A stretch of 61,566 nt of DNA from an uncultured Oscillospiraceae bacterium (GTDB taxonomy: Bacteria > Bacillota > Clostridia > Oscillospirales > Oscillospiraceae): NCBI GenBank assembly GCA_934630495.1, contig CAKTVW010000009.1, forward strand, positions 1-61,566, written 5' to 3'. Under the pieces are notes generated by a model. It did not search any database. It was not told where the DNA came from and saw nothing but the letters and a program-made list of their open reading frames with translations. The translations under genes and the position numbers were made by a program. Positions 1-8,343 of this stretch are shown in pieces. Within the stretch, counting starts at the first letter, position 1. Every line of letters starts with the position of its first letter.

Positions 1-230
1 CGTTATGACCACTTCGATACCTCTCCGTGTATGTCAAACACGGTCAGAACACCTTGAACCTCAAAAAAGAGGGAAAATCAAAATGTTAGAACGGCGTGTC
101 AGAACAACGAAGCAATATACTATTTATGCTGTTTTACATTTGCTTCCAGATCCAAGCGCGGGAGAAATGCGTAAAGCAGGAGGTTCCGTTCAGCAGAACG
201 GCGCAAAGCTGCGGACTCGTACAACGCCCC

Positions 231-420
231 GATCGTTTCAGACAGTTAAAAAATCGAGCTTATCATTGCGATTTCATAATTGCTAGAACGACCGGACCGG
301 GAGTTTTTCGACAAGCTGTCCGATCGTTTTAGGCAGTCAAAAAAACGAGTTTAACTTTGCAATTTCATAGCTGTCGAATTTCCGAACCGGGAACTCTTTG
401 ACAAGCTGTCTGATTGTTTC
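231..420. repeat. Imperfect tandem repeat, about 91-bp unit
   Basis: Two adjacent units begin at 231 and 322, and a partial third begins at 412. Each opens with GAT(C/T)GTTT, continues with a CAG-rich then A-rich stretch, and ends in a motif like TCGACAAGCTGTC. The unit ends resemble the termini of the small mobile element described at 3013 and 50757, so this may be a decayed tandem array of a related element (inference). Bases 1-230 are comparatively AT-rich and show no convincing gene. Confidence 0.6.
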
Positions 421-938
421 CCGTGCGTTCTCGCGGGAGCCTGCTGCCGTCATGCGCCGAAGCGCCGCGGCCGACGGTCACCGTCCGCCGCTTGTCTTGA
501 AGCGCGGCTGTTCTAAAGACTTCACATTTACAAAACAGCAGAGTTATTATAACAACGCCAAGCCGAAAAATCAAGTAGAAAAGCAGAATTTATGCAAAAG
601 TGTTTGCGGGCGGCGCGATGTGGGCATCGTGCCCTACGCGCAGGGCCGAAATTTCTGCGTAGGGCGGGGTGCCCTTAGCGCAGTCATTGACGGCGAAGGA
701 GGCTTACGGATGCGGCGTACCTCTTGCAGATGCGGTCGGTACTGTCGTTTCTGCGTCCGAAATTTGCGGAGCTTGCAAACATTCCCGTTTGCCGGTCAGA
801 GGCGTTGGGAATATCCGCGCCGCTTTTGGCTCTCATATCCTCGGGAGCCGCGCAAGGGCAGCGGATAGCGCCATCCCCGGAAGATCCGGCCGCAAGCCGA
901 ACGCCGACCGGGTCGAACTCAGAACAATATCGGGCGTC
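421..938. other. Intergenic region without a recognised gene
   Basis: Open frames here lack a ribosome binding site and resemble no family I know. The stretch at about 638-668 (TTTCTGCGTAGGGCGGGGTG) is found again, inverted, at about 12090-12115. The sequence around 700-720 contains the inverse of ACGCCGCATCCGTAA, which also occurs near 3250 and 12140. It is therefore probably built of short dispersed repeats. A lost partner gene of the ABC exporter could once have been here, but no remnant is legible. Confidence 0.4.
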
Positions 939-2726
939 TCATCCCGCTGCGATGTGCCAGCCCTCGGCCCGTTCGCATATGTCGGTAAAGCGCTTGTAAA
1001 GGCCGTTTCGGCGAAGCAGCTCTTCGTGCGTGCCGACCTCGACGATCCTGCCGTCGTCTACCACAAGGATCTGATCGGCGTTCTGCACCGTCGCAAGGCG
1101 ATGCGCAATGGTAATGATCGTTTTGCCTCTCGTCAGCTCGGAGAGCGCCTGCTGGATCAGGTGCTCGTTTTCCGGGTCGATGCTGGCGGTCGCCTCGTCA
1201 AGAATGATGATGGGAGCGTCTTTCAAAATGGCGCGGGCAATGGAAATGCGCTGCTTCTCGCCGCCGGACAGCGTGCCGCCGCCCTCGCCGACGACGGTGT
1301 CGTAGCCGTCGGGCAGTGCCATGATAAAGTCATGACAGCGGGCCTTTTTTGCTGCCTCGATCATCTCGGCCTCCGTGGCGTCCGGTCTGCCGAAGAGGAT
1401 GTTGGCTCGCACGGTGTCGTGAAAAAGGTAGACGTTTTGGAAGACCATGGAGATGTTGGTGAGGAGACTGTCGCAGGTAAATTCACGCAGGTCGTGGCCG
1501 CCGACGGTGATGCTGCCGTTCTGGGGGTCATAAAAGCGGGCGATCAGGCTGCAAACGGTCGTTTTACCGGAGCCGGACGGGCCGACGATGGCGGCGGAGG
1601 TCCTTTCCGGGATGGTAAAGCTGACGTCCTTCAGAACGGGGCGGGAATCGTAGCCGAAATCGACGTGCCGAAACGCGATATCGTAATGTTCGAGCCGAAT
1701 GTCTCTGCCATCAGCGTCGATAAAGCTTTCGCCGTGCAGCACCTCGTCCTTTCTGTCTCCGGTGTAGGAGAAGCGGACGTTTCTGAGCGCCACGTCGGTC
1801 CGCGTCACCTTGGCGCGCCGCGCAGGCTCCGGAAGCTCGGGCATTTCCAGAAACGCCTCCAGCCCCTCCACCGTGGACTTTACCTGCCGCATGTTTTCGG
1901 AGAAGATCTCCAGCTTTGCAAGCGAGCCGACCATGGAAACGGAAAGCATCACGGCCAGCGCCGCCTGCGGCCCGGAGATCGCCCCGCCGGATGCAAGCGC
2001 CAGCGCCGTCGGTAGCGTCCCGATGAGCGTGGAGGGAAACAGCGCGAAGCTCAGCTTCATGGTCACAAAGGTCCCCGTCAGCCATTTTATGACAAAGGTC
2101 CGGAAGCTCGTGATCGCACCGGCGTACTTTTCGTAGCTGACGCCCGCGCGGCCGAACGCCTTGATGACCTCGATGCCCTCGATATACTCTACGATGGCGC
2201 TGTTCATCTCGCCTGCGGAGCGGTCGTATTTTACAAAGCTGTCCCCGTTGATCTTGAAGGTCAGCCCCATGCTCACGAGCGACAGCGGGAACGTCACCAG
2301 TGAGGCCAGCGCCAACCGCCAGTCAAGGCAGAGCAGCGCGGCGATGCTGACGATCGGCAGGACGATACGGCCCGCGCCCTCCGGGATCAAGTGCGCCAGC
2401 GGCGGCTCGATGCTCTCGATCTTATCCACCATCATATTCTTGATCTCGCCGATGGAGTGCCCCTCCACGTCGCCCGGCGGCGCGTGCAGGAATCGGTCGG
2501 CAAGGCGCAGGCGCAGGCCCTCCGGAACGGTAAAGGCCATGCTGTGCGAAACGCCCGTAGACAGGCTGAAGAGCAGGATCTTTACGGCATAGGCCGCCAG
2601 CGCGGCGGCGCACCATTTGACGACCCCGCCGACGGCCGCAGTCCCGGCCGCAAACAGGCAGATCATCCGATACATACAGTAAAACGGCGCCAGCCCCAGC
2701 AGCACGCTCAGCACCGACAGCGCCAC
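939..2726 (-). CDS. ABC exporter half-transporter (fused membrane and ATPase domains), start unclear
   Basis: A membrane domain of about six helices comes first, followed by an ATPase domain with Walker A GPSGSGKTT, signature LSGGEKQR, Walker B IIILDEATASID and an H-loop in TIAHR. Such half-transporters work as dimers that export lipids, peptides or drugs. The listed start is a GTG, but the frame is open for 22 further codons upstream (KKSWIRSLFAYAQG), which read like the normal N-terminus of the family. That stretch has no ATG, GTG or TTG and begins directly after the stop of the AraC gene, in the same frame. An ATG at 2803 with a good Shine-Dalgarno (AAAGGGG) would lead into it if a run of six A had seven. 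A second half-transporter, usual for this AraC-ABC-ABC arrangement, is absent. Confidence 0.85.
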   Translation of the reverse strand: MALSVLSVLLGLAPFYCMYRMICLFAAGTAAVGGVVKWCAAALAAYAVKILLFSLSTGVSHSMAFTVPEGLRLRLADRFLHAPPGDVEGHSIGEIKNMMVDKIESIEPPLAHLIPEGAGRIVLPIVSIAALLCLDWRLALASLVTFPLSLVSMGLTFKINGDSFVKYDRSAGEMNSAIVEYIEGIEVIKAFGRAGVSYEKYAGAITSFRTFVIKWLTGTFVTMKLSFALFPSTLIGTLPTALALASGGAISGPQAALAVMLSVSMVGSLAKLEIFSENMRQVKSTVEGLEAFLEMPELPEPARRAKVTRTDVALRNVRFSYTGDRKDEVLHGESFIDADGRDIRLEHYDIAFRHVDFGYDSRPVLKDVSFTIPERTSAAIVGPSGSGKTTVCSLIARFYDPQNGSITVGGHDLREFTCDSLLTNISMVFQNVYLFHDTVRANILFGRPDATEAEMIEAAKKARCHDFIMALPDGYDTVVGEGGGTLSGGEKQRISIARAILKDAPIIILDEATASIDPENEHLIQQALSELTRGKTIITIAHRLATVQNADQILVVDDGRIVEVGTHEELLRRNGLYKRFTDICERAEGWHIAAG

Positions 2727-2792
2727 CGACAGCGCCGGTTTTTCCTTCTCCCCCTGCGCATACGCGAACAGGGATCTTATCCAGCTCTTTTT

Positions 2793-4203
2793 TCAGACCT
2801 CATAGCCTGTTCCCCTTTCCCTGCGATATTCCGACGGCGTAAGCCCCATGACTCTCTTAAAGGCCTCCGTAAATTTCCCGGCGTTGTTGTAGCCGACCTC
2901 CCCGCCGATCTCCGCAATGCTCGCCTCTCGACGCTTCACCAGCAGCTCGGCCGCCAGATTCATGCGGTAATCCGTCAGCCACGCACCGATGGACGCGCCG
3001 TAGACGGCGCGGCAGCGTGTCGAAAAACCCTTTTCGGCACGCTGGCAGACTGCTAAAAAGTTCGGAAGACAAGCAACTCACGCCCGTCGGCGTACATAGG
3101 TACGGGGACGTTTGCGAGCGCCGCCAGCGGCGGATACAGCGAGCAAAAAGGAGTGGCAGCGGTCAAAATTTGAAGCCGCCGTCAGCGCGGCGTACAAATT
3201 TTGGGCACCGCAACAGGGAGGGCGTGAGTTGCGCAGTACCCGCAAGGGGCACGCCGCATCCGTAAAGCTCCTTCGTCGCTAACGGCTGCGCAGTAAGTCA
3301 AAATTCTTGCGGAGCAATCGAGTTTTCACATTATAAAGTTTGGAATATCCCGTTTTTTGAATCAAAACTTAGATGGTAAAAATATGTTAAAATGTTAGCC
3401 GATTTTGACGATTACGGACTTTTTTGACAATCTGAAGCGCCGTAGACGGCGCGGAAGCAGCTTTTCATCTGCGTCATGGAAATGTCGAAGCGGCGGGACA
3501 GCCCCTCCTGCGGAAAGCTCTCGGCGGCGTGCTCCGCAAGGAAATCGCGGAGCGCCTTGATCTTTTCCGCCTGTGTTTTGTAGAAATACGGCCGGGAAGC
3601 GCCGCCCTCCGGGACGCTCATGGCATCGAGGCAGAGAAGCAGCTCCAAAATTTTGACCTTGAAATAAGGAATACGGATCTTTTCGGGGACACGATACAGC
3701 TCACCGAAAATGCGCTCAGGCATCTGCGCGCCGTGAATCACCCGAGGATACGGGCCGAGACTCCAGCGGGAAATCAGCGCCTCCGGCGTTACCGGAAAGT
3801 CCTTGACCTCCTGCGGCAGCGACTGCGCGGCAGTATCCAGATCGAAGGCGACCGTCAGCCCGTGATAATGGCATGACGGGAAGATAAAATCCCCGGTGTG
3901 CCGCGCGCGCAGATCGAGCTTCATGTCGCCCGCTGCGGTATAGCCCACCATGCCGCCGCCGACGGCGTATTCCATGCGGCCCTCCCGACAGTGGTCGACG
4001 GCAAGGACCCGGCGGTCCGTCACATAGCTGCTTGCAAAGCGCTCCATGTGAAAATCGTTGAAGCTGAACATTACGCCGGGGAATACCTCGTAGGCAGTCA
4101 TGGTCCCCTCGCCCGTCTCACTGCGAAACTGCCAGACCGAGCAGACGCCGCTCCGCGCCAGTAAGACCGCGCCTGCGTTTTCAAATGACTTTTTATGGTC
4201 CAT
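2793..4203 (-). pseudogene. AraC-family regulator split by a small insertion element
   Basis: The N-terminal part (4203 down to about 3437) has a start ATG behind GGAGGACGGGTCT, a variable sensor domain of about 215 residues and the first helix-turn-helix. It stops at 3412 inside an inserted element after FRAVYGAS. The C-terminal part resumes at about 3012 with AVYGASIGAWLTDYRMNLA, carries the second helix-turn-helix (IAEIGGEVGYNNAGKFTEAF) and ends at 2793. Removing the insert plus one copy of the 18-bp duplication rejoins the frame exactly, so the gene was intact recently. The first fragment lacks the second DNA-binding helix and is probably non-functional. It probably controlled the adjacent exporter. 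Confidence 0.88.
3013..3436. mobile_element. Small non-coding insertion element (family A), copy 1
   Basis: The 424-bp insert is flanked by an 18-bp direct repeat (2995-3012 and 3437-3454) whose core GCGCCGTAGACGGCGC is itself a palindrome. The left end has a hairpin, CAGCGTG...CACGCTG. Near the termini are inverted motifs: CAGACTG followed by an A-rich run on the left, and AAAAAGTCCGTA-type sequence read inversely on the right. It encodes no transposase, so it would depend on one supplied elsewhere. The middle is about 170 bp longer than copy 2 at 50757 and includes a dispersed CCGCATCCGTAAAG motif. The insertion interrupts an AraC gene. Confidence 0.85.
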
Positions 4204-4715
4204 AGACCCGTCCTCCGCAAAAGGGTATGCCGCGATGGCGGCGGTTTGTTTATAAGCTTATTCCGCAATGGCGGCGATCGGTTTCTGTAGTTAGCAATCG
4301 CTAACCGAAGCACAGTATCGCATACCGCGCGGCCGCTGTCTATACCGAACGGACGGAATTTAACCGTTCGGTCAGCGATTTTTTGCGGTAAATCGGCGTC
4401 GGCTTTGTCGATTTCCCTTGCATCTGCGGATACTTCATGTTATAATGCAGACAGAGCATGAGCAAACGGAGGTTGTCGACGACCGCCGTCCGCAGGAGAA
4501 CCACATACAGGGCCGCTGCGGAGCGGCTTTTCAAAAGCACAGCAGTTAGCATACTCTAACCGATGCCGAAAAGCCCGACAGGGCGGCAAGGCCACGTCTC
4601 GTGCCCCGTTCGCCGTGAACCGCGCGTCATTTTTCCGAATGCAGGCGCGCCGCCTCCCGTTACGCAAAGCAACGCTCCCCCTACCCTACCGTTTATCAGA
4701 AAGCGAGGCAGGAAT
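4204..4715. other. Intergenic region with hairpin and promoter
   Basis: A hairpin CCGAACGG...CCGTTCGG lies at 4345-4371 and is followed by a T-rich stretch. Two copies of a CCGC(A/G)ATGGCGGCG motif lie near 4229 and 4263. No gene is seen. The plus-strand promoter at 4418-4446 probably drives the methyltransferase, leaving a leader of about 260 bases of unknown role. Confidence 0.5.
4418..4446 (+). promoter_or_regulatory. Predicted sigma-A promoter for the methyltransferase operon
   Basis: TTGCAT at 4418-4423 and TATAAT at 4441-4446 are separated by 17 bases. The downstream gene begins about 260 bases later. Confidence 0.6.
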
Positions 4716-5558
4716 ATGAAATATAAAATTGAGAAAAACACCGTGCAGGAAACGCTGGTCATCCCGCTTTACGCGAGAAAGTGCTGCTCGGAGCTGTACC
4801 CGACGCTGTTTCGGGACGAAACAGCGCTCCGCCTGATGCGCGAGATCGACTACGACTTTTCGGCGCTTGAGAAGACGTCCGGGAAGCTGATGCAGCGCTT
4901 CGGCTTTCTTGAGGCCGCCATGCGGCAGAACGACCTTGCCTACGAGGTGCGGGACTATCTGCGCACGCATCCGAACGCGGCGGTCGTCAATCTCGGCTGC
5001 GGTCTTGATAACACGGGCAGAAGCTGTGATAACGGAAGCTGCAAAATTTATAATCTGGACTTTCCCGGCGTGATTGCCGTGCGCGACGAGCTTTTGCCCG
5101 CAGGAGAGCGCGAGCAGAACATCCCCGCCGACCTCAACGACACCGCGTGGTTTGACAAGATCGATGCCTCAGGCGGCGCGGTCTTCTTCGCTGCGGGCGT
5201 GTTCTACTACTTTTTGAAAGAGCGCGTCGCCGCGCTGGTGCGGGCGATGACGGACGCCTTTCCGGGCGGCGTTCTCGTCTTTGACGCCGCAAATCAAAAG
5301 GCCGTGAAGCTGATGCTGAAAACATGGATCAAGGATGCGGAAATTCAGGATGTCGGCGCCTACTTCGCCGTTTCGGACGCAAAGCGGGAGCTGTCCGTAT
5401 GGGACAGCCGTCTGCGGGTGTCGAGCCGCGGCTATATGCTCGGCTATAACGACCTGAAGGACCCGTCCGTCAGCGCATTTTTCCGTTTTCTTTCCAAGGT
5501 CGGCGACGGCATGATGAAAATGCAGATCGTAAAGCTTGCGTTCGGAGACGGACGGTAA
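4716..5558 (+). CDS. Class I SAM-dependent methyltransferase (leucine carboxyl methyltransferase-like)
   Basis: The 280-residue protein starts at an ATG preceded by GAGGCAGGAAT; the open frame upstream of it is not translated into anything family-like. The SAM-binding region reads VVNLGCGLDNTGR, followed by a conserved acidic strand (YNLDFPGVI) and GGAVFFAAGVFYYF. This pattern is typical of the Ppm1/LCMT-type methyltransferases that clostridia use on small molecules. The substrate cannot be read from the sequence. The next gene lies 65 bases downstream on the same strand and looks functionally coupled. Confidence 0.8.
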   Translation: MKYKIEKNTVQETLVIPLYARKCCSELYPTLFRDETALRLMREIDYDFSALEKTSGKLMQRFGFLEAAMRQNDLAYEVRDYLRTHPNAAVVNLGCGLDNTGRSCDNGSCKIYNLDFPGVIAVRDELLPAGEREQNIPADLNDTAWFDKIDASGGAVFFAAGVFYYFLKERVAALVRAMTDAFPGGVLVFDAANQKAVKLMLKTWIKDAEIQDVGAYFAVSDAKRELSVWDSRLRVSSRGYMLGYNDLKDPSVSAFFRFLSKVGDGMMKMQIVKLAFGDGR

Positions 5559-5623
5559 GAAATGAGCTTTCGGGCACAGCGCGGCATCGACCGCCGCCGA
5601 ACACGGAACGGAGGAGTAAAATA

Positions 5624-6259
5624 ATGAACTATATCGGAATGCCCATGGGAATGTGGATGCTGTTCGGCAGGTCCTTCCGCAGACAGCTCACCGTCGTATT
5701 CGGATACGGCAAGCGCACGGCAAAAGCCGTCAGCAGGAAGGCGAAGCCGAAATACAAGGAGATCATCGCGTCGCTGCCCGCATTTGAAAAGGACGACCGT
5801 TTTCAAATGAACATCGTCAACTGCGCCATGCTGGGGGCCTTTATTCTCTCCATGCCGCAGCGGCCAGACGTGCAGCGCCTGACGACGTATTATGCCGACG
5901 CTATGATGACAAAGCCCATACGTTGGTTCTGCCGCAAAAGCGGCAGGGCGAAATTCACGGAAAAGGACCTTGCGGGCATGAGAAAAACGGCGGCGTTAAA
6001 AGCCGCCGACCGGAATCCCTACTCATGGAACATGGACCTTTACGAGTACCCTGACGGCAGCGGCTACGAGGGCCGCTTCACCAAGTGCGGGATCTGCGTG
6101 CTGATGAAGGAGCTTGGGCTTTACGATCTCACACCGGCGCTGTGTCGGCTGGACTACACCATGAGCGAGGCGGGCGGCGCGACAAATTTCGTGCGTGAAT
6201 ACACCCTTGCCTCCGGCGGCCCCTACTGCGACTGCGGCTACCACAAGAAAAACACCTGA
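5624..6259 (+). CDS. L-2-amino-thiazoline-4-carboxylate hydrolase-like protein
   Basis: The 211-residue protein starts at an ATG behind GGAGGAG. Its C-terminal half carries the features I associate with the ATC hydrolase-like family: FTKCGICVLMKELGLYDLTPALCRLDY followed by a Cys-rich end, GGPYCDCGYHKK. Conserved cysteines probably act in catalysis or metal binding. In the named family the reaction opens a thiazoline ring towards cysteine, but most homologues are of unknown function. Together with the SAM methyltransferase upstream it forms a two-gene unit of a type common in clostridia, perhaps for modifying a sulfur-containing small molecule (inference). Confidence 0.7.
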   Translation: MNYIGMPMGMWMLFGRSFRRQLTVVFGYGKRTAKAVSRKAKPKYKEIIASLPAFEKDDRFQMNIVNCAMLGAFILSMPQRPDVQRLTTYYADAMMTKPIRWFCRKSGRAKFTEKDLAGMRKTAALKAADRNPYSWNMDLYEYPDGSGYEGRFTKCGICVLMKELGLYDLTPALCRLDYTMSEAGGATNFVREYTLASGGPYCDCGYHKKNT

Positions 6260-6374
6260 ACGCGCGAAACGCTTTCCCCGTTCCCGGCGATCCTGTTCCC
6301 GAGGTCACCTTTCCCGGTGTTCCCGTTCCCGACGCCCGCTGCATCCAAGCGCCCCAGCCCCCCACCCCGACACA

Positions 6375-6408
6375 TAAAAAGAGACAGAGCCTCGGCTCTG
6401 TCTCTTTA
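6375..6408. terminator. Bidirectional intrinsic terminator
   Basis: The stem AAAGAGACAGAGCC/GGCTCTGTCTCTTT is A-rich on one side and T-rich on the other. It sits between two convergent transcription units (stop at 6259 on plus, stop at 6412 on minus), so it can serve both. Confidence 0.85.
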
Positions 6409-6411
6409 TTG

Positions 6412-6948
6412 CTATTTAGGCGGCTGTGCCGCCTGCATGAGCTTGGCTTCCTCCGCTTCCGTCATCCATTTGCCGAACGCCCGGGCGCCGACAGCGGGCA
6501 AATGCCCCAGATCCTTATATCCCAGCTTTTTCAGCAGCACCATGCTCGGCACATTCTCCGGCTCGGTAAAGCTGACGAAGCTCCATGACGGATAGCGTTC
6601 ATGCAGCAGCTCACTCAGCGCCGTCAGGGCCTCAAAGGCGTAGCCCCTGCGGTGATGCCTGTAGTGAAATGTGTACCCCATGGAAATCGTCCCGTCCTGC
6701 GGCATAACGACGATTTCCCCGATCATCTCGTCGGTGTGCTTCAGCGCAGCCGCGATCATAAACGGAGCGTCCGCCGAGATCACGTCATTTTTCCGCCGTT
6801 CGATCAGCGCTCGGATGCCGTCGTACGATTTGGTCTGTCCCCGCTGATACTTGGCGCATATTTCATTGTTGCGGTAATCAAACATGATTTCCGCGTCCTT
6901 CTCCGCGACATTGCGGAGAAGGAGCCTTTCGGTCTCTAGGTAGATCAT
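6412..6948 (-). CDS. GNAT-family N-acetyltransferase (RimJ/RimL type)
   Basis: The 178-residue protein begins MIYLETERLLLRNVAEKDAE, the classic start of the RimJ/RimL-like branch. The acetyl-CoA binding segment is present as MGYTFHYRHHRRGYAFEALTALS. It transfers an acetyl group from acetyl-CoA to an amine; the acceptor is unknown and could be a protein N-terminus or an antibiotic. It is the last gene of the minus-strand cluster that begins with the His-rich protein, and lies 34 bases after the preceding acetyltransferase. Confidence 0.85.
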   Translation of the reverse strand: MIYLETERLLLRNVAEKDAEIMFDYRNNEICAKYQRGQTKSYDGIRALIERRKNDVISADAPFMIAAALKHTDEMIGEIVVMPQDGTISMGYTFHYRHHRRGYAFEALTALSELLHERYPSWSFVSFTEPENVPSMVLLKKLGYKDLGHLPAVGARAFGKWMTEAEEAKLMQAAQPPK

Positions 6949-6982
6949 GCCGACTCCTTTCGCCGTTCCGGCAAAAACAAGG

Positions 6983-7468
6983 CTACAGCCGTTTGCGGTA
7001 ATAGCGCACGCCGACCTGTCTGCCGAACTTCACGGCGACGTCGTGGAGGTCCCCCTCGAGGACAAAGCCGTTTCGCTCATGAAACGCGCAGGAATTGTCA
7101 TTTTCGCTCGTAATCAGCGAGATCAGCGTCGTGATCCCCTGTGCGCGGGCAGCTTCCTCAATCGTGTCCAAAAGCGCCGCGCCGACATGGCGGTGCAGCG
7201 CGTCATGCGCAACATAGATCGAAAGGTCGGCGGTATGGCGGTAAGCGCTGCGCGAATTGAACACGTCAAGATAGGCATATCCGACGACCGCATTGCCGTC
7301 TTTTGCCACGAGGAACGGATAACGCCGCGCGACCCGCTCGGCGCGGGCGGCGTATTCCTGCGGCGTGAGGGCGGTCTCCTCCAGCGAAAAGGCCGTGTTC
7401 ACCACATAATAATTATAGATTTCCAGACATGCGGGAAGCGACGCCTCCGTCAGCGGCTCGATGCGCAC
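6983..7468 (-). CDS. GNAT-family N-acetyltransferase (phosphinothricin acetyltransferase-like)
   Basis: I chose the GTG at 7468, giving 161 residues, because the protein family begins here (VRIEPLTEASLPACLEIYNYY). The longer open frame upstream overlaps the CooT-like gene and is not family-like. The segment LSIYVAHDALHRHVGAALLDTI is the acetyl-CoA binding motif, and IYN-YV plus FHERNGF are typical of the Pat/YncA branch that acetylates small amines such as phosphinothricin or methionine derivatives. Only four bases separate it from the CooT-like gene, so translation is probably coupled. Confidence 0.82.
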   Translation of the reverse strand: MRIEPLTEASLPACLEIYNYYVVNTAFSLEETALTPQEYAARAERVARRYPFLVAKDGNAVVGYAYLDVFNSRSAYRHTADLSIYVAHDALHRHVGAALLDTIEEAARAQGITTLISLITSENDNSCAFHERNGFVLEGDLHDVAVKFGRQVGVRYYRKRL

Positions 7469-7472
7469 GGTA

Positions 7473-7664
7473 TCACTCGGCCTCGCGGACGACGGCGCTG
7501 CCCTCGACCAGATTCGCGCAGACCAACGTCCCGTGGATCGCCATCTGCCGCTCAAACAGGTCGGTCAGGATGACCATATCGCCGTCGCATTCGATGCGCA
7601 TGACATTCTGCATCGCAACGTTTTCCGGCTTCTGCTCGTTTTTATAAACCGTAGAAAGACACAT
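7473..7664 (-). CDS. CooT-family nickel-binding protein
   Basis: The 63-residue protein begins MCLSTVY, with the conserved N-terminal Met-Cys that in Rhodospirillum rubrum CooT contributes to nickel binding. The rest (MRIECDGDMVILTDLFERQMAIHGTL) matches the small beta-rich CooT/RNA-binding-like family. CooT assists nickel insertion into CO dehydrogenase. Here it lies directly after a His-rich metal protein and about 43 kb from the CODH/ACS genes in this window, so a nickel supply role for CooS and AcsB is a reasonable inference. The start has the ribosome binding site AGAGGGAA. Confidence 0.85.
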   Translation of the reverse strand: MCLSTVYKNEQKPENVAMQNVMRIECDGDMVILTDLFERQMAIHGTLVCANLVEGSAVVREAE

Positions 7665-7676
7665 AGAAATTCCCTC

Positions 7677-8093
7677 TTATTTCAGCGTCGCCAGCACGGC
7701 GGAAAGCCGCAGGTTCCCCTTTTCAAATTCGCTGACCGCGTTCATTACCTGCTCGGCGGCGGCGTGGTCGCCCAATTCGTCGAGCTTCTTTGCCAGCTCC
7801 GCCAGCTCGCGGGTATGCGCGGCATTGTGGTTGACCATATACTGCATCAGCGCCACCGTCTCCTGCTTGGGATCGCAGCCGGTGCAGGCGCCGCAGTCGT
7901 GCGCGCAGTCATGGCTGTGCTCGTGCGCGGCAAGCTCGCCGTCGGTGTGCGTGTGCGCATGGTCGCCGCCCTCATGGGTGTGCACATGCGTATGCTCATG
8001 GGTGTGCTCCACGCCGTCATGCACATGCGCATGGGTGTGAACGTGGGTGTGGCCGTCGTCCTGATGATAGCAAACGGTATTATGGAAGGTCAT
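7677..8093 (-). CDS. Histidine-rich metal-binding protein
   Basis: The 138-residue protein starts at the ATG after AAGGAGAA. Its first 65 residues carry about 21 histidines in HTH/HVH-type runs and end in a Cys cluster (HDCAHDCGACTGC). The C-terminal 60 residues form a predicted helical domain (LMQYMVNHNAAHTRELAELA...). The family is often annotated loosely as a metal transporter, yet no membrane segment is visible. It looks like a cytosolic nickel, cobalt or zinc storage or chaperone protein. It is first in an operon with the CooT-like gene 12 bases downstream, which favours nickel. Confidence 0.8.
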   Translation of the reverse strand: MTFHNTVCYHQDDGHTHVHTHAHVHDGVEHTHEHTHVHTHEGGDHAHTHTDGELAAHEHSHDCAHDCGACTGCDPKQETVALMQYMVNHNAAHTRELAELAKKLDELGDHAAAEQVMNAVSEFEKGNLRLSAVLATLK

Positions 8094-8140
8094 GGTATAC
8101 TTCTCCTTATTCTCGGCGGAACGCCGCATTGATGAGATTC

Positions 8141-8309
8141 TTAAGGCAGCACCGCATAATTCAGCGAGAGCATTCGGCGAGAGATTTTTTGTCGGGCCAA
8201 GGTTTGAAAAGCGCAGGAATACTCTGTGTATTTCAAACTTTTCAAACCGCTGGATCGGCGAAAAATATCCGGCGAAGGCCGAAGGCGCAATTATGCGGTG
8301 TTGCCTTAA
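8141..8309. mobile_element. MITE-like element (family B), copy 1
   Basis: The 169-bp element is bounded by 21-bp inverted repeats (TTAAGGCAGCACCGCATAAT and its complement, one mismatch). The core, containing GAAAAGCGCAGGAATACTCT, is shared with the 168-bp element at 34373-34540 in the opposite orientation. It has no coding capacity. It lies between a strong minus-strand promoter (8315-8343) and the His-rich gene, so it would be transcribed into that mRNA leader. Confidence 0.8.
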
Positions 8310-8314
8310 TATTT

Positions 8315-8343
8315 ATTATACCCGTTTTCGGGCGGGCTGTCAA
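8315..8343 (-). promoter_or_regulatory. Predicted promoter for the His-rich/cooT operon
   Basis: On the minus strand, TTGACA (8343-8338) and TATAAT (8320-8315) are 17 bases apart, a near-consensus sigma-A promoter. The -35 box overlaps the end of the YbaK gene. A family B element lies between it and the His-rich gene. Confidence 0.75.

Noticed and set aside
1..286. Short plus-strand open frames at the left edge
   Set aside because: No ribosome binding site and no family resemblance; they overlap a repeat.
2788..2795. Programmed -1 ribosomal frameshift on the A-run before the ABC exporter
   Set aside because: The codon phase relative to the A-run does not fit the X-XXY-YYZ slippery pattern; an indel or transcript slippage is more likely.
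7825..8040. His-rich DNA repeat as a possible CRISPR or VNTR array
   Set aside because: The repetition comes from CAC/CAT codons in a His-rich protein; there are no regular spacers.
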